Positions 51,593 to 63,541 are shown, counted from the first letter of the stretch. The stretch is 64,000 bases of DNA from Sphingobium yanoikuyae (GCF_013001025.1 NZ_CP053021.1:2125501-2189500), one strand, 5' to 3'. Notes: generated from the sequence alone by a model not told the origin. Translations and numbers: made by a program.

Positions 51593-52587
51593 ATCGCCTT
51601 CCGCATATCCGTCGTGACGCGCGGCGTTTCGCCGCCCAATATCTGTGCCATCTGGCTCATGTCGCCATTACCGCCCGAGAGGATAACCGCAACCTTCTTG
51701 CCGCGCATCTGCTCCTTTTCCTGGATCAACGCAGCCAGCGCCACCGCACCGGCGCCCTCGGCCAGATTATGGGTGTCCTGCCAGTAGATGCGGATGGCGT
51801 CCGCCACCTCGTCATCGGTGACGCCGACGAAGCGGTCGGCCCGCGGCCCAAAATAGTCGAGCGCAGCCTGAACCGGGGTGCAGACGGCGACGCCATCGGC
51901 AAAGGTATAGGCGGTCGGGCTGGTCAGCAATTGCCCTGCCTCGAACGAGCGCTTGGCCGCATCGACATGGGCGGACACGACGCCGACGACCTTGGTCTTG
52001 AGGCCCAGCGCATCACGCGCCGCGATCGTGGCGCACAGGCCCGATCCGCAACCGACGGGGACATAGACGGTGTCGAGGTCCGGCACCGCATCGAACAGTT
52101 CCAGCCCATAGCTGGCGACACCGCGCACCAGTTGCGCATGATAGGCCGGGACCATGAACAGCCCCTGCTCGGCGGCCAGGCGCACAGCCTCCGCCTTGGC
52201 ACTGTCGAAATCATGGCCATGCTCGATCAGGGTGGCACCGAATGCCCGCATCGCGGCATTCTTCTCCAGCGCATTGCCATGGGGAACGACGATCGTCGCC
52301 TGCAACCCGGCGGCGCGGGCCGCGCGCACCTGCGCCTGGCCATGATTGCCGCGGGTCGCAGTGATGATGCCTGTCACCTCGGGATGGGTGCGGCGCAGCC
52401 AGTCGATATAGGTGATGGCGCCACGCACCTTGAAGGCGCCGGTCGGCGTATGGTTCTCATGCTTGACCCAGGTTTCAACGCCGATCCGCCCGGCCAGCAG
52501 CGGCCAGGCATATTGCGGGGTCGGCGGCACCTGGTCATGAACCATGGCGGCGGCGGCACGAAGGCTGGGCAGGGAAAAGTCGTCCAT
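51589..52587 (-). CDS. Threonine dehydratase-like PLP enzyme
   Basis: The 332-residue fold-type II PLP enzyme carries the PLP lysine in NHTPTGAFKVRGAITYI, the ATRGNHGQAQVRAARAAGL loop and the GCGSGLCATIAARDALGL phosphate loop. These mark the threonine/serine dehydratase group; it lacks the C-terminal ACT domain of biosynthetic IlvA. It could release ammonia from threonine or act on a related hydroxy-amino acid. It is the first gene of the operon with metZ, and an IS5-family element lies only 63 bp before its start. Confidence 0.88.
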   Translation of the reverse strand: MDDFSLPSLRAAAAMVHDQVPPTPQYAWPLLAGRIGVETWVKHENHTPTGAFKVRGAITYIDWLRRTHPEVTGIITATRGNHGQAQVRAARAAGLQATIVVPHGNALEKNAAMRAFGATLIEHGHDFDSAKAEAVRLAAEQGLFMVPAYHAQLVRGVASYGLELFDAVPDLDTVYVPVGCGSGLCATIAARDALGLKTKVVGVVSAHVDAAKRSFEAGQLLTSPTAYTFADGVAVCTPVQAALDYFGPRADRFVGVTDDEVADAIRIYWQDTHNLAEGAGAVALAALIQEKEQMRGKKVAVILSGGNGDMSQMAQILGGETPRVTTDMRKAI

Positions 52588-52727
52588 GCCGCTGCCTAGC
52601 TGGCGCGTGGAAGAGCCGACAGGACCGATATGCGCGAATTGGCCCCCTAGGTGGTGTGGACTCTAAGGATTCCCATTTACGGAGAAGTCTGATTCAAGGC
52701 TGTCTTTTGGAGGCGGTTTTGGGTGTG

Positions 52728-53099
52728 ATGGATCGATTGGTGCTGAGCGATGCGTCGTGGGAGCGGATGGCGCCGCTGATCATCGGGCGCCCTGAACAGA
52801 AGGGTTCGACGGGCCGGGACAATCGGATGTTCGTTGAGGCTGTGCTCTGGATCGTGCGGACGGGTTCCCCCTGGCGTGACCTTCCCGAAGTGTTTGGGGA
52901 CTGGAACAGCGTTTTCCGGCGTTTCAGCCGATGGAGCGCGAAGGGTGTATGGTGGCGGATATTCGAGGCGATGTCCGATGATCCGGACTTCGAATATCTG
53001 ATCGTCGATTCTACCGTGGTTCGTGCCCATCAACATGCGGCAGGGGCCAAAAAAGGGGGACTGAAGATCAAGCCATTGGCCGTTCCCGCGGTGGCCTGA
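52728..53099 (+). CDS. IS5-family transposase, first reading frame
   Basis: This 123-codon frame encodes the N-terminal part of the transposase. It begins MDRLVLSDASWERMAPLIIG and has the DUF4096-like region GSPWRDLPEVFGDWNSVFRR. The first catalytic Asp is in YLIVDSTVVRAHQHAAG. Frame 0 ends shortly after the slip site AAAAAAG at 53049-53055. A -1 shift there joins the second frame, giving the standard AIGRSRGGLSTKIH stretch. An in-frame ATG at 52656 is an alternative start. Confidence 0.88.
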   Translation: MDRLVLSDASWERMAPLIIGRPEQKGSTGRDNRMFVEAVLWIVRTGSPWRDLPEVFGDWNSVFRRFSRWSAKGVWWRIFEAMSDDPDFEYLIVDSTVVRAHQHAAGAKKGGLKIKPLAVPAVA

Positions 53100-53482
53100 G
53101 TACCAAGATCCACCTTGCGGTTCGCGGGCTGGGCTGCCCGGTCCGGTTCGCTCTCACCGCGGGTCATCGCGGCGATGTGCAGCAGGCCGCGCCGCTGATC
53201 GATGGACTGCCAGCCAAGGTGATCATGGCCGATACCGCCTACGATGCCGATCACTTCCGTCAGGCCATCGCCGCAAAGGGTGCTGTCGCTGTCATTCCCA
53301 GCAACCCGTCGCGCGCTCGCAAACATCCCCTCGACAAGCATCTCTACGCCCAGCGCCATCTCGTTGAATGCTGCTTCAGCAAACTCAAGCAGTTCCGGCG
53401 TGTCGCCACACGATTCGAGAAAACCGCTCGAAACTATCTCGCTGTCGTCACTCTCGCCGCTACCGTCCTATGGCTCAGGTAA
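53054..53482 (+). CDS. IS5-family transposase, second frame (expressed by -1 frameshift)
   Basis: The -1 frame continues the DDE transposase with RGTEDQAIGRSRGGLSTKIH, then the second Asp in VIMADTAYDADHF and the Glu region HLVECCFSKLKQFRRVATRF. It has no start codon of its own at the join, as expected for programmed frameshifting. All three catalytic acids are present, so the fused enzyme may be active. Confidence 0.85.
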   Translation, partial: RGTEDQAIGRSRGGLSTKIHLAVRGLGCPVRFALTAGHRGDVQQAAPLIDGLPAKVIMADTAYDADHFRQAIAAKGAVAVIPSNPSRARKHPLDKHLYAQRHLVECCFSKLKQFRRVATRFEKTARNYLAVVTLAATVLWLR

Positions 53483-53499
53483 GTGTCCACACCGCCTAG

Positions 53500-53559
53500 G
53501 AGCCTGATCGTTTGAGGCGGAAGCGCCTTGCGCTTCCACCGATAGCGTGAATCAGGCTC
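53500..53559. repeat. Nested palindromic repeat (REP-like)
   Basis: Outer arms GAGCCTGAT (53500-53508) and ATCAGGCTC (53551-53559) enclose an inner hairpin GGAAGCGC-CTT-GCGCTTCC. It begins immediately after the right CTAG copy of the IS. The structure resembles bacterial interspersed palindromes. Confidence 0.75.
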
Positions 53560-53572
53560 TATTCTTGGATGC

Positions 53573-53624
53573 TAGACCTTGATTCACGCTTCAGGCAGAT
53601 TCAGCCTGAAGCGATCAAGGTCTA
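53573..53624. repeat. Second palindromic repeat, overlapping the hemerythrin stop
   Basis: Arms TAGACCTTGAT plus CGCTTCAGGC pair with GCCTGAAGCG plus ATCAAGGTCTA around a 7-nt loop; the left arm has a 3-nt bulge (TCA). The last three bases are the stop codon of the minus-strand hemerythrin gene, so it may act as its terminator. TGATTCACGCT in this element is the complement of AGCGTGAATCA in the previous one. Confidence 0.78.
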
Positions 53625-54038
53625 GGCGGCCCTCCGCACCCTACCCTCGATCAGCGGATGCAGATGCGCTTCTTCCCACTCCATATGGTCATAGAGGGAA
53701 TCCTGCAGCGCCAGCGTCGCCCGCTTGTAATTGCCCCAGTCGGCGGCGATCTGGGCCGGGGTCCATTGCTTGATATGGTCGCTGTAGCGCAGGAACAGGG
53801 CCACCATGGTACGGCCATGCTGATGCACGACCGGCTCGGCCTCCATCGCCAGCGGCCCCTGGCGCAAGCCTCGCGCCAACATGTCCTCACGCCCCATATG
53901 GTCGCGGAACAGCTGAGCGAAGCGAATGCGCCAGCGGGTCAGAAGTGCCATGTCGCGAACGTCATCGTCCATCATGCTGGCAAAATCCCGCATCATGCCC
54001 CGCAGGACATGATGGTCTTCAATCAGTTCAGTCGGCAT
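53622..54038 (-). CDS. Hemerythrin domain-containing protein
   Basis: From ATG 54038, six bases after GGGGA, the 138-residue protein is a four-helix hemerythrin-like domain. Its His/Glu ligands are in LIEDHHVLRGMMRDF, LFRDHMGREDML, VVHQHGRTMVALF and LYDHMEWEEAHLHPLIEG. Such proteins bind diiron and sense or store oxygen, nitric oxide or iron. The alternative start is ATG 54050. Its stop codon lies within a palindromic repeat. Confidence 0.9.
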   Translation of the reverse strand: MPTELIEDHHVLRGMMRDFASMMDDDVRDMALLTRWRIRFAQLFRDHMGREDMLARGLRQGPLAMEAEPVVHQHGRTMVALFLRYSDHIKQWTPAQIAADWGNYKRATLALQDSLYDHMEWEEAHLHPLIEGRVRRAA

Positions 54039-54123
54039 TTGCGTCCCCATTCACCGCTCATATCGACCGGAAACGAAGAAACTTTACGTTCGCGTCACGC
54101 AAATGCGACGAACCGAAGTCGGA

Positions 54124-55167
54124 TCAGAGCGCCGCGAGGACCGCGTCGCCCATCTCCACCGTGTTCATCGTGCCGCCCAGATCCGGCGAACGCGCGCCGT
54201 CGGCGAGCGCCTTGGCCACCGCCGCCTCGATCCGGTCGGCCGGCTCGGGCAGGTTCAGCGAATAACGCAGCATCATCGCCGCCGACAGGATGGTCGCCAG
54301 CGGATTGGCCTTGCCCTGGCCAGCAATGTCGGGCGCCGAACCGTGGATCGGTTCATAAAGGCCCTGGCCGCTGCCGTTCAGCGTCGCCGATGCCAGCATG
54401 CCGATCGAGCCGACGCACATGCTCGCCTGATCCGACAGGATATCGCCGAACATGTTGCCGGTGACGATGACATCGAACTGGCCGGGATTGCGGACCAGCT
54501 GCATCGCGGCATTGTCGACATACATGTGGGTCAAGGCGACGTCGGGATATTCGGCCGACACCTCGATCACCACGTCGCGCCACAGCTGGCTGGTTTCCAG
54601 CACATTGGCCTTGTCGACCGAGCAGAGCTTGCCGCGACGGGCACGGGCCGCCTGGAAGCCGGCATGGGCGATGCGGCGCACCTCGGCCTCGTTATAGGAC
54701 ATGATGTCATAGCCTTCGCGCAGGCCATCAGTGGTGGTGCGCATGCCCTTTTCGCCGAAATAGACGTCGCCATTGGTCTCGCGCACGATCAGCAGGTCGA
54801 TCGAGCCGGCCACTTCGGGCTTCAGCGCGCTTTCATGCGCCAGTTCGGGAAAGACCTTGGCCGGGCGCAGGTTCGAGAACAGGCCCAGTTCCTTGCGCAG
54901 GCCCAGGATCGCCTGCTCCGGACGCAGATGGCGTTCCAGCGAGTCGCAGTCGGGATCACCGACCGCGCCGAATAGGATGGCGTCGGCGCGCTTGGCGATG
55001 TCCAGCGTCTCGGGCGGCAGCGGATGGCCGACCGCCTTATAGGCCGAACCGCCAACCAGCCCCTCTTCATAGGTGAGGCCGTCGATCGCCAGCGCATCAA
55101 GCACGCGCTTCGCCTGCGTGACGATCTCGGGGCCGATACCATCTCCAGGGAACAGGGCGATCAACAT
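54124..55167 (-). CDS. leuB: 3-isopropylmalate dehydrogenase
   Basis: From ATG 55167 (AGAGG eight bases upstream) the 347-residue enzyme catalyses oxidative decarboxylation in leucine synthesis. Diagnostic parts are [69 protein letters not shown], and [20 protein letters not shown]. No leader peptide with Leu codons is visible upstream. It follows recO on the same strand, with 120 bp between them. Confidence 0.96.
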   Translation of the reverse strand: MLIALFPGDGIGPEIVTQAKRVLDALAIDGLTYEEGLVGGSAYKAVGHPLPPETLDIAKRADAILFGAVGDPDCDSLERHLRPEQAILGLRKELGLFSNLRPAKVFPELAHESALKPEVAGSIDLLIVRETNGDVYFGEKGMRTTTDGLREGYDIMSYNEAEVRRIAHAGFQAARARRGKLCSVDKANVLETSQLWRDVVIEVSAEYPDVALTHMYVDNAAMQLVRNPGQFDVIVTGNMFGDILSDQASMCVGSIGMLASATLNGSGQGLYEPIHGSAPDIAGQGKANPLATILSAAMMLRYSLNLPEPADRIEAAVAKALADGARSPDLGGTMNTVEMGDAVLAAL

Positions 55168-55287
55168 GGGAAACCTCTTTCTAAATCTCTGCCGGCACGG
55201 TTCCGCGAAAGAAAATGGCCGCCGCTGCCCGGCGGGCGAACGGAGAATGCGGAAACGGCGCGCCCGCCCTTGCAAAAACTGCGCGCG

Positions 55288-56022
55288 TTACGCAACCGCT
55301 CTTTTCAGCCGGTCGACCAGTCTTTCACGCGCGGCCAGCACATCGGCCCGCCTTTCGGTCAGCACCGACCGCTCCAGGAAGAAGCCGGTCAGGCGCAATC
55401 CATCCATGATCTGCGGCCAGTCTCCGGCCCCGCCCTGCAACAGGAAAGGCGGCAGCGGCAGCAGGCGCGCCTCATAGCCCTCCGCCCCGGCCCGGCTGAC
55501 TGCCGCCGCGCTGCGCGGGCTGACAAAGGCCAGGTCGTCGGCAGTTCCGGTGGCGGCGCAACGGCTCAGATCAAGGCCGAAACCCAGCTCCGCCAGCAAC
55601 AGCAATTCGTAGCGGACCAAAGCCGCCGCCCAGCCGCGCGCCGCCGGCGCCGCCTCGACTGCGCCAAGCACGCCGTCCAGCGCCTCGTAGAGCGTCGGAT
55701 AGGGCGTTCCCTCCGGCAAAGCGGCTGCCGTCAGCGCGCAGGCCCAGTCGATCGCTGCGGCCGGCAATGGCTCGCCCAGCAGCGGCGCGCGGCTATGCTC
55801 CAGTTCGATGGTCAGGCTCGCGAGCTGATCTTCGGTACGGACGCGAAACTCGGCCTTCACCGCATTGCCCGGCAGCAGCACCGGGCGCAGCGCCCGCGAC
55901 CGCCCGCCGCGCACATAGCCCGCGACCAGGCCATGATCGGGCGTCAACAGCCGCGCGACCGCGCTATGTTCGCCATGGGCACGCAGCGCGCAGACGATAC
56001 CGGATGTGATGAGGACGGGCAT
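55288..56022 (-). CDS. recO: DNA repair protein RecO
   Basis: The 244-residue protein begins with an OB-fold ([46 protein letters not shown]) and continues with the helical C-terminal region [20 protein letters not shown]. RecO anneals single strands and loads RecA with RecR in the RecFOR pathway. The zinc-finger cysteines are mostly absent, common in alphaproteobacterial RecO. It sits between terC and leuB. Confidence 0.93.
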   Translation of the reverse strand: MPVLITSGIVCALRAHGEHSAVARLLTPDHGLVAGYVRGGRSRALRPVLLPGNAVKAEFRVRTEDQLASLTIELEHSRAPLLGEPLPAAAIDWACALTAAALPEGTPYPTLYEALDGVLGAVEAAPAARGWAAALVRYELLLLAELGFGLDLSRCAATGTADDLAFVSPRSAAAVSRAGAEGYEARLLPLPPFLLQGGAGDWPQIMDGLRLTGFFLERSVLTERRADVLAARERLVDRLKRAVA

Positions 56023-56060
56023 GGCGCCTTCCTATCGACGATCCGGCATCCGTGCCAAAT

Positions 56061-57041
56061 CTAATGTTGCGGCTGCGCCTCGCCACGGGTGCGCCACAGC
56101 GACAGGCCGATACCTGCGCCCAGCACCCCGGCGGTCACCAGCAGGGAAAAGGCAGGCGGGATCTTCTCCAGCCCCAGTGCATCGGCCAGGAAGATCTTGG
56201 CACCGATGAAGATCAGCACCACCGACAGCGCATATTTGAGATAATGGAAGCGGTGGACCGCCGCCGCGAGCGCGAAATAGAGCGCACGCAGCCCCAGGAT
56301 CGCGAAGATGTTGGAGGTATAGACCAGATAGGGATCGGTGGTGATGGCGAAGATCGCCGGCACCGAATCCACCGCGAAGATGACATCGGCAATCTCGATC
56401 ATCACCAGCGCCAGGAACAGCGGCGTCGCATGGAGCAGCGGCTTGCCGCCCGGCTCGGCCGGCTGGCGCACGAAGAAATGGTCGCCCTCCACCCGGTCGG
56501 TCACGCGCATGTGACGGCGCAGGAAACCGAGCAGCCGGTTGCCCTCCATCGTCTGTTCCTTGCTGACCGTCCACAACATGCGGATGCCGGTAAAGATCAG
56601 GATCGCCGCGAAGAAATAGAGCGCCCAGGAGACATTCTGGACCAGCGCCGCACCCAGACCGATCATGATCGCGCGCAGGACGATCACGCCGATGATGCCC
56701 CAGAACAGCACCTCATGCTGATAGCGGCGCGGCACATGAAAGAAGGAGAAGATCATCGCGATGACGAAGACATTGTCGAGCGCGAGCGATTTTTCGACGA
56801 CGAAACCGGTGAGATAGGCGACCGCCGCCTCCTGCCCCATCTGCCAGGCGATCCAGCCGCCAAAGGCAAGGCCGATGGCGATGTAGAAACCGGCCAGCTT
56901 CACGCTCTCGCGCACGCCGATCTCGCGCTGCTTGCGATGCAGCACGCCCAGATCCAGCGCCAGCAATGCGATGATGATCGTCAGGAAGAGCGCCCACATC
57001 CAGATGGGCTTGTCGAGAAAGTCGGTCGTCAGGAAATCCAT
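56061..57041 (-). CDS. TerC family integral membrane protein
   Basis: The 326-residue protein (start ATG 57041) has about nine hydrophobic segments and the TerC/Alx features. It shows LLALDLGVLHRKQREIGVRE, VVEKSLALDNVFVIAMIFSF, VLFWGIIGVIVLRAIMI and EIADVIFAVDSVPAIFAITT. Alx/TerC proteins export manganese or aid insertion of metalloproteins. No convincing manganese riboswitch was seen in the 140-bp leader. It is the first gene of a terC / recO / leuB run. Confidence 0.93.
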   Translation of the reverse strand: MDFLTTDFLDKPIWMWALFLTIIIALLALDLGVLHRKQREIGVRESVKLAGFYIAIGLAFGGWIAWQMGQEAAVAYLTGFVVEKSLALDNVFVIAMIFSFFHVPRRYQHEVLFWGIIGVIVLRAIMIGLGAALVQNVSWALYFFAAILIFTGIRMLWTVSKEQTMEGNRLLGFLRRHMRVTDRVEGDHFFVRQPAEPGGKPLLHATPLFLALVMIEIADVIFAVDSVPAIFAITTDPYLVYTSNIFAILGLRALYFALAAAVHRFHYLKYALSVVLIFIGAKIFLADALGLEKIPPAFSLLVTAGVLGAGIGLSLWRTRGEAQPQH

Positions 57042-57143
57042 GATGGGTCCGTGCTGCAAAGATGCAGGTCAAGCGGACGGCATGGCTCCCGGTTCCCTCA
57101 GCGGGAATATGTCGGAAAGCGGCAATCGAACAGCAATGATCAG

Positions 57144-57175
57144 TGGCCCGGCGCAGGTCAGGCTGCACCGGGCCA
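57144..57175 (-). terminator. Hairpin after the CoA-transferase gene
   Basis: TGGCCCGGCGCAG and CTGCACCGGGCCA form a 13-bp stem with one mismatch. There is no good T tract after it on the minus strand, so termination efficiency is doubtful. Confidence 0.55.
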
Positions 57176-57182
57176 TTGATGA

Positions 57183-59700
<2,518 letters not shown>

Positions 59701-59704
<4 letters not shown>

Positions 59705-61227
59705 GCGGCGCGCAGTTCCTCCAGCACGTTACGCACCGTTTCCTGCAATTCCTGCGAACGACTGGACAAGGCCGTCGCCGCCGCGTCGGTTTCACCCATG
59801 GCCGATTGCGCCTCCGCCAGCGCCAGGCTCAGCGCTTCGGCCTGGGACGCCGCTTCGGCGATATGGCGGGCCATTTCCTCGGTCGCGGCCGCGATCTCGC
59901 CAGTGGCGCGTATCTGTTCCGCCACATCATCGACGATGCCGGCGGTCGACCGGTCGATCGTGTCGGCCGATTGGGTCGCGACATCGATCGCGCCCGACAC
60001 GCTGTCGGCCGCGCGCCGTATATCCTGCAGATAGATGTCGATCTGGCGGGTCGCCTCGGCCGTCTGCGCGGCCAGGCTCTTCATCTCCGATGCCACGACG
60101 GCAAAACCGCGCACTTCGCTGCCGCTGCGTGCCGCCTCGATCCCGGCATTGAGCGACAGGGTTCGGCTCTGCGCCGCGATCTGGGAAATCAGCGCGACGA
60201 TCGAACTGGCGGAATCGACCGTCGCCGACAGCATGTCGACCTCCGGCGTCAGCGCACGGGTTGCCATCGCGCCACGCAACGCATTGTCGCGGGTGTGGCT
60301 GGCGCTGCCGCCCACGCCATTGATCGAAATGGCCAGCTTTTCCGTATCCTGCGCCACCGCGCGGACATCGCCATCGGCGCGGGCATGGGCCTTGCGCAAT
60401 TCGGCCGAGCGCTGGGTCGTCCGATCGAGCAGATCGAACAGCCATTGCTTGCTGGCCGACAATTGCCCCGCCAGTTGGCCCAGATCGCCGACCACCGCGC
60501 CCAATCGCGCCTCCAGCGCATCGGCCACCAGCCGACGCCGCTCGCTTGCCTCTTCGGCCCGCCGCGCCGCCTCCTCGATCGCGCGCTGCCGGGTGGCAAT
60601 CGTCTGCGCCCGCTCCAGTTCGGCCAGCGCTACCTCGGCCCGCTCCTTCGCCGCATCGGCTTCCTTGCGCAGACCTTCGCTCCGCTGCCGCTCCTCGGTC
60701 TGCAGGCGGATGGTCTGGGTCAGCAGCGACACGATCCACCACAGCATCAGGGTCTGGATCACCACGATCAGCGCATGCACCAATACACGCGGCAGATCGC
60801 CCTCGCTGGCGAACACCCAGGCGGGATAGCTATAGTTGAGGATGAGATGATGGAGCGCCGTCACGCCGGCCGCGACCAGCAACGCCCGCCGATCGAGCAG
60901 CACGGTCTGCGCTGCCAGCGCCGCAAAGAAGCCCATATGCATATCCATCTGCCAGCCATGGCCGCGCAGCAGGAAGACATAGAGCGCCGGGATCGCCACC
61001 GATGTCACCGCCAGCGTCATGCGCGCCGGCCCCGAAATATCGCGCCGCCGGACCATATGGGTCGGCAGCAACGCCAGCAGCGCGGCAGCCAGCGCGCCGA
61101 TCTCCGCGTCGGGCGCCTTCAGCCACCAGCCGATCAGCATGAGCGCCGGCACATTCAGCCAGAATAGCCACATCAGCATGCGCGCGCCGGCCAGGCGGAT
61201 GCTTTCCATCGGGCGTTCGACGTTCAT
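59701..61227 (-). CDS. Membrane-bound methyl-accepting chemotaxis-type protein
   Basis: From ATG 61227, with GGGAGGGCGGGC upstream, the 508-residue protein has about six N-terminal hydrophobic segments (residues 15-180) and no periplasmic ligand domain. A coiled coil follows, then a signalling domain with the hairpin tip LNAGIEAARSGSEVRGFAVV, ASEMKSLAAQTAEATRQI. A HAMP domain is not evident. It may sense a membrane or cytoplasmic cue. Its start overlaps a small gene upstream (ATGA), and its stop overlaps that of the convergent LysR gene. Confidence 0.88.
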
Positions 61228-61529
61228 GCCCGCCCTCCCTTGCCAGCGCAGAGGAAATCGGGCGCCGCCAGCAGCAATACGCCGCGCGCCAGCATCGGCC
61301 AGGCCAGGCGGTCGCGGTCGCCCCGCACCACCAATGCCCCCTCGAACTGCCCCTTGCCGACCGGGATCGCGCCGACTGCAATCAACCCCGCCGCCAATCC
61401 ATGGCCGCTGGTCGTCGTCAGGGGAATGGCGAGCATGTCGCCCCGCGCCGGCGGCACGAAAACGCCCGCCACCATCATAAAACCGACTGTCGCCAATTGC
61501 GCAGCCGCAAGCCCCCACCTGTTCCCCAC
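61224..61529 (-). CDS. Small uncharacterised protein coupled to the chemotaxis-type gene
   Basis: I choose GTG 61529, six bases after GGGGGAG, giving 101 residues. The protein has an N-terminal hydrophobic stretch (AAAQLATVGFMMVAGVFV), possibly a signal anchor, then a soluble part (LAIPLTTTSGHGLAAGLIAV, GQFEGALVVRGDRDRL). The end overlaps the chemotaxis-type start by four bases, implying coupled translation. An ATG at 61601 gives a longer but unsupported N terminus. No family is recognised. Confidence 0.65.
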   Translation of the reverse strand: MGNRWGLAAAQLATVGFMMVAGVFVPPARGDMLAIPLTTTSGHGLAAGLIAVGAIPVGKGQFEGALVVRGDRDRLAWPMLARGVLLLAAPDFLCAGKGGRA

Positions 61530-61627
61530 TCTTGTCTCCCCCGCCGATCGGCCGGAGAAACATCGCCAGCAATTGTTAACGCGACACTTATGAGCCAGCA
61601 AAAATCATTGCGTTATCGTCACATTTT

Positions 61628-63541
61628 TCAGCCGTGGAAATAATCATAGACCTGCTGGGCCACCGCGTTCGACACGCCGGGTGCGCGTTGCAGATCCTCC
61701 AGCGCCGCATCGCGCACCGCCCGCGCCGTGCCAAAATGCATCAAAAGCGCCTTTTTCCGGGCCGGGCCGATGCCAGGCACCTCGTCGAGCGACGACACGG
61801 TGATCGCCTTGCTGCGCTTCGCCCGATGCGCGCCGATGGCAAAGCGATGCGCTTCATCGCGCAGGCGCTGCATGTAGAAGAGCAGCGGATGGTTGATCGG
61901 AAAACTCACCTCCCGGCCATCCATCAGGTGGAAAACCTCGCGCCCGTCGCGGCCATGATGCGGCCCCTTGGCGATGCCGATCATGCAGACATCCTCGATG
62001 CCCATATCCTCCAGCATCGCCCGCGCCGCCGACAACTGCCCCTTGCCGCCGTCGATCAGCACCAGATCGGGCCATTCTCCGCCGTCGCGATCAGGGTCTT
62101 CGCGCGCCGCCCGGCCGAAGCGCCGCTCGAACATCTCGCGCATCATCGCGAAATCGTCGTTCGAGATGTCCGGGTTCTTCATGTTGAACTTGCGATAGGC
62201 GTTCTTGCGGAAGCCCTCCGGCCCGGCGACCACCATTGCCCCCAGCGCATGGGCGCCCTGGATATGGCTATTGTCGTAAATCTCGATCCGATCGGGCACG
62301 CCGTCCAGCCCGAAAGCCTCGACCATCTCGTCCAATATCTTGGCTTGGGTCGTCGTCTCGGCCAGACGTCGGTCGAGCGCCTCCACCGCGTTGCGCTGCG
62401 CCTGCTTGATAAGCCGCGTGCGCTCGCCGCGCTGGGGTACCTCGATCCGAACCTTGCTGCCCAGCCTTTCGCTCAGCGCCAGCCCCATCAGTTCGCATTC
62501 GGCCGGCTCGCGATCGGTCAGGATCAGCTTGGGCGGCGGCACTTCCTCGTAGAATTGCGCCATGAAGCTTTCCAGCACCTCTTCGGTCGCCACGTCATTG
62601 GTGTGGACCGGGAAGAAGCTGCGATGCCCCCAATTCTGGCCGCCGCGAATGAAGAAGGCCTGGATGCACATCGATCCGCCCTTCTCCGCCAGGGCGAAGA
62701 TATCGGCGTCGCCCAGCCCCTCGGCGTTGATCGCCTGCGATCCCTGGATGAAGGTCAGCGCCTTAAGCCGGTCGCGGATCATCGCCGCCTGCTCGAAATC
62801 CAACGCCTCGGCCGCTGCCTCCATCGCCGCGCCCAGCTTCTGCTGCACGGCGGTCGACTTGCCACCCAGGAAATCCTGCGCGTCCTGCACCAGTTCAGCA
62901 TAGCCGGCCGTGTCGATGCGATCGACGCAGGGCGCCGAGCAGCGCTTGATCTGGTACAGCAGGCAGGGCCGCGAGCGATTGGCGAAGAAGCTGTCGGTAC
63001 AGGACCGCAGCAGGAACAGCTTTTGCAGCGCGTTGATCGTCCGCGTCACCGATCCAGCGCTGGCGAAGGGGCCATAATAGCGCCCCTTATATTTGCGCGC
63101 GCCGCGATGCTTCTGCACGCGGGGAAAGGCATGATCCTCGCGCAACAGGATGAAGGGGAAGCTTTTGTCGTCGCGCAGCAGGACATTATAGGGCGGGCGA
63201 TAGCGCTTGATGAGCTGCGCCTCCAGCAGCAGCGCTTCCGCCTCGCTGTTGGTGGTGACGATGGTCATGCTGCGCGTCTGCGCTACCATGCGCCGCAGCC
63301 GGTTGGGCAGCCGGTCGACCTGGGTATAATTGGCGACCCGGTTCTTCAGCGCCCGCGCCTTGCCGACATAGAGGACATCGCCACGCGCATCCTGCATCCG
63401 ATAAACGCCGGGCCGGGTCGGCAAGGTCTTGAGCGTCGTGCGGATCGCCTCCACCCCCGCATCGATATCGGGCTGGCTGCCGGTGACGGTATAGGTCGCC
63501 TTGTCTTCGTTGAAACGGTCGGGGGATTGCGGCTGCGACAT
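61628..63541 (-). CDS. uvrC: Excinuclease ABC subunit C
   Basis: The 637-residue nuclease has the N-terminal GIY-YIG domain (RPGVYRMQDARGDVLYVGKA), the Cys-rich linker CLLYQIKRCSAPCV, the UVR motif EALDFEQAAMIRDRLKAL, the RNase H-like 5' nuclease (IEIYDNSHIQGAHALGAMVV, LVLIDGGKGQLSAA) and the C-terminal HhH (LDEVPGIGPARKKALLMHFG). It makes both incisions in nucleotide excision repair. I place the start at ATG 63541; an upstream ATG at 63616 adds a non-conserved tail. Confidence 0.96.
   Translation of the reverse strand: MSQPQSPDRFNEDKATYTVTGSQPDIDAGVEAIRTTLKTLPTRPGVYRMQDARGDVLYVGKARALKNRVANYTQVDRLPNRLRRMVAQTRSMTIVTTNSEAEALLLEAQLIKRYRPPYNVLLRDDKSFPFILLREDHAFPRVQKHRGARKYKGRYYGPFASAGSVTRTINALQKLFLLRSCTDSFFANRSRPCLLYQIKRCSAPCVDRIDTAGYAELVQDAQDFLGGKSTAVQQKLGAAMEAAAEALDFEQAAMIRDRLKALTFIQGSQAINAEGLGDADIFALAEKGGSMCIQAFFIRGGQNWGHRSFFPVHTNDVATEEVLESFMAQFYEEVPPPKLILTDREPAECELMGLALSERLGSKVRIEVPQRGERTRLIKQAQRNAVEALDRRLAETTTQAKILDEMVEAFGLDGVPDRIEIYDNSHIQGAHALGAMVVAGPEGFRKNAYRKFNMKNPDISNDDFAMMREMFERRFGRAAREDPDRDGGEWPDLVLIDGGKGQLSAARAMLEDMGIEDVCMIGIAKGPHHGRDGREVFHLMDGREVSFPINHPLLFYMQRLRDEAHRFAIGAHRAKRSKAITVSSLDEVPGIGPARKKALLMHFGTARAVRDAALEDLQRAPGVSNAVAQQVYDYFHG

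Larger units (their letters stand above)
52651..53495 (+). mobile_element. IS5-family insertion sequence with CTAG target duplication
   Basis: The 845-bp element is bounded by imperfect inverted repeats: left GTGGTGTGGACTCTAAGG (from 52651) and right, read on the minus strand, GCGGTGTGGACACTTACC (to 53495), matching at 13 of 18 positions. Direct CTAG copies lie at 52647-52650 and 53496-53499. It encodes a two-frame IS5/IS427-type transposase. The duplication is intact, so the insertion is probably recent. Confidence 0.92.

Noticed and set aside
51593..52650. SAM-II-type riboswitch controlling metZ
   Set aside because: metZ has no separate leader; it overlaps the dehydratase gene, and the short region before that gene shows no matching pseudoknot.
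57042..57182. Possible manganese (yybP-ykoY) riboswitch upstream of the TerC-family gene
   Set aside because: The leader has hairpins, but the conserved motifs of that riboswitch could not be identified.
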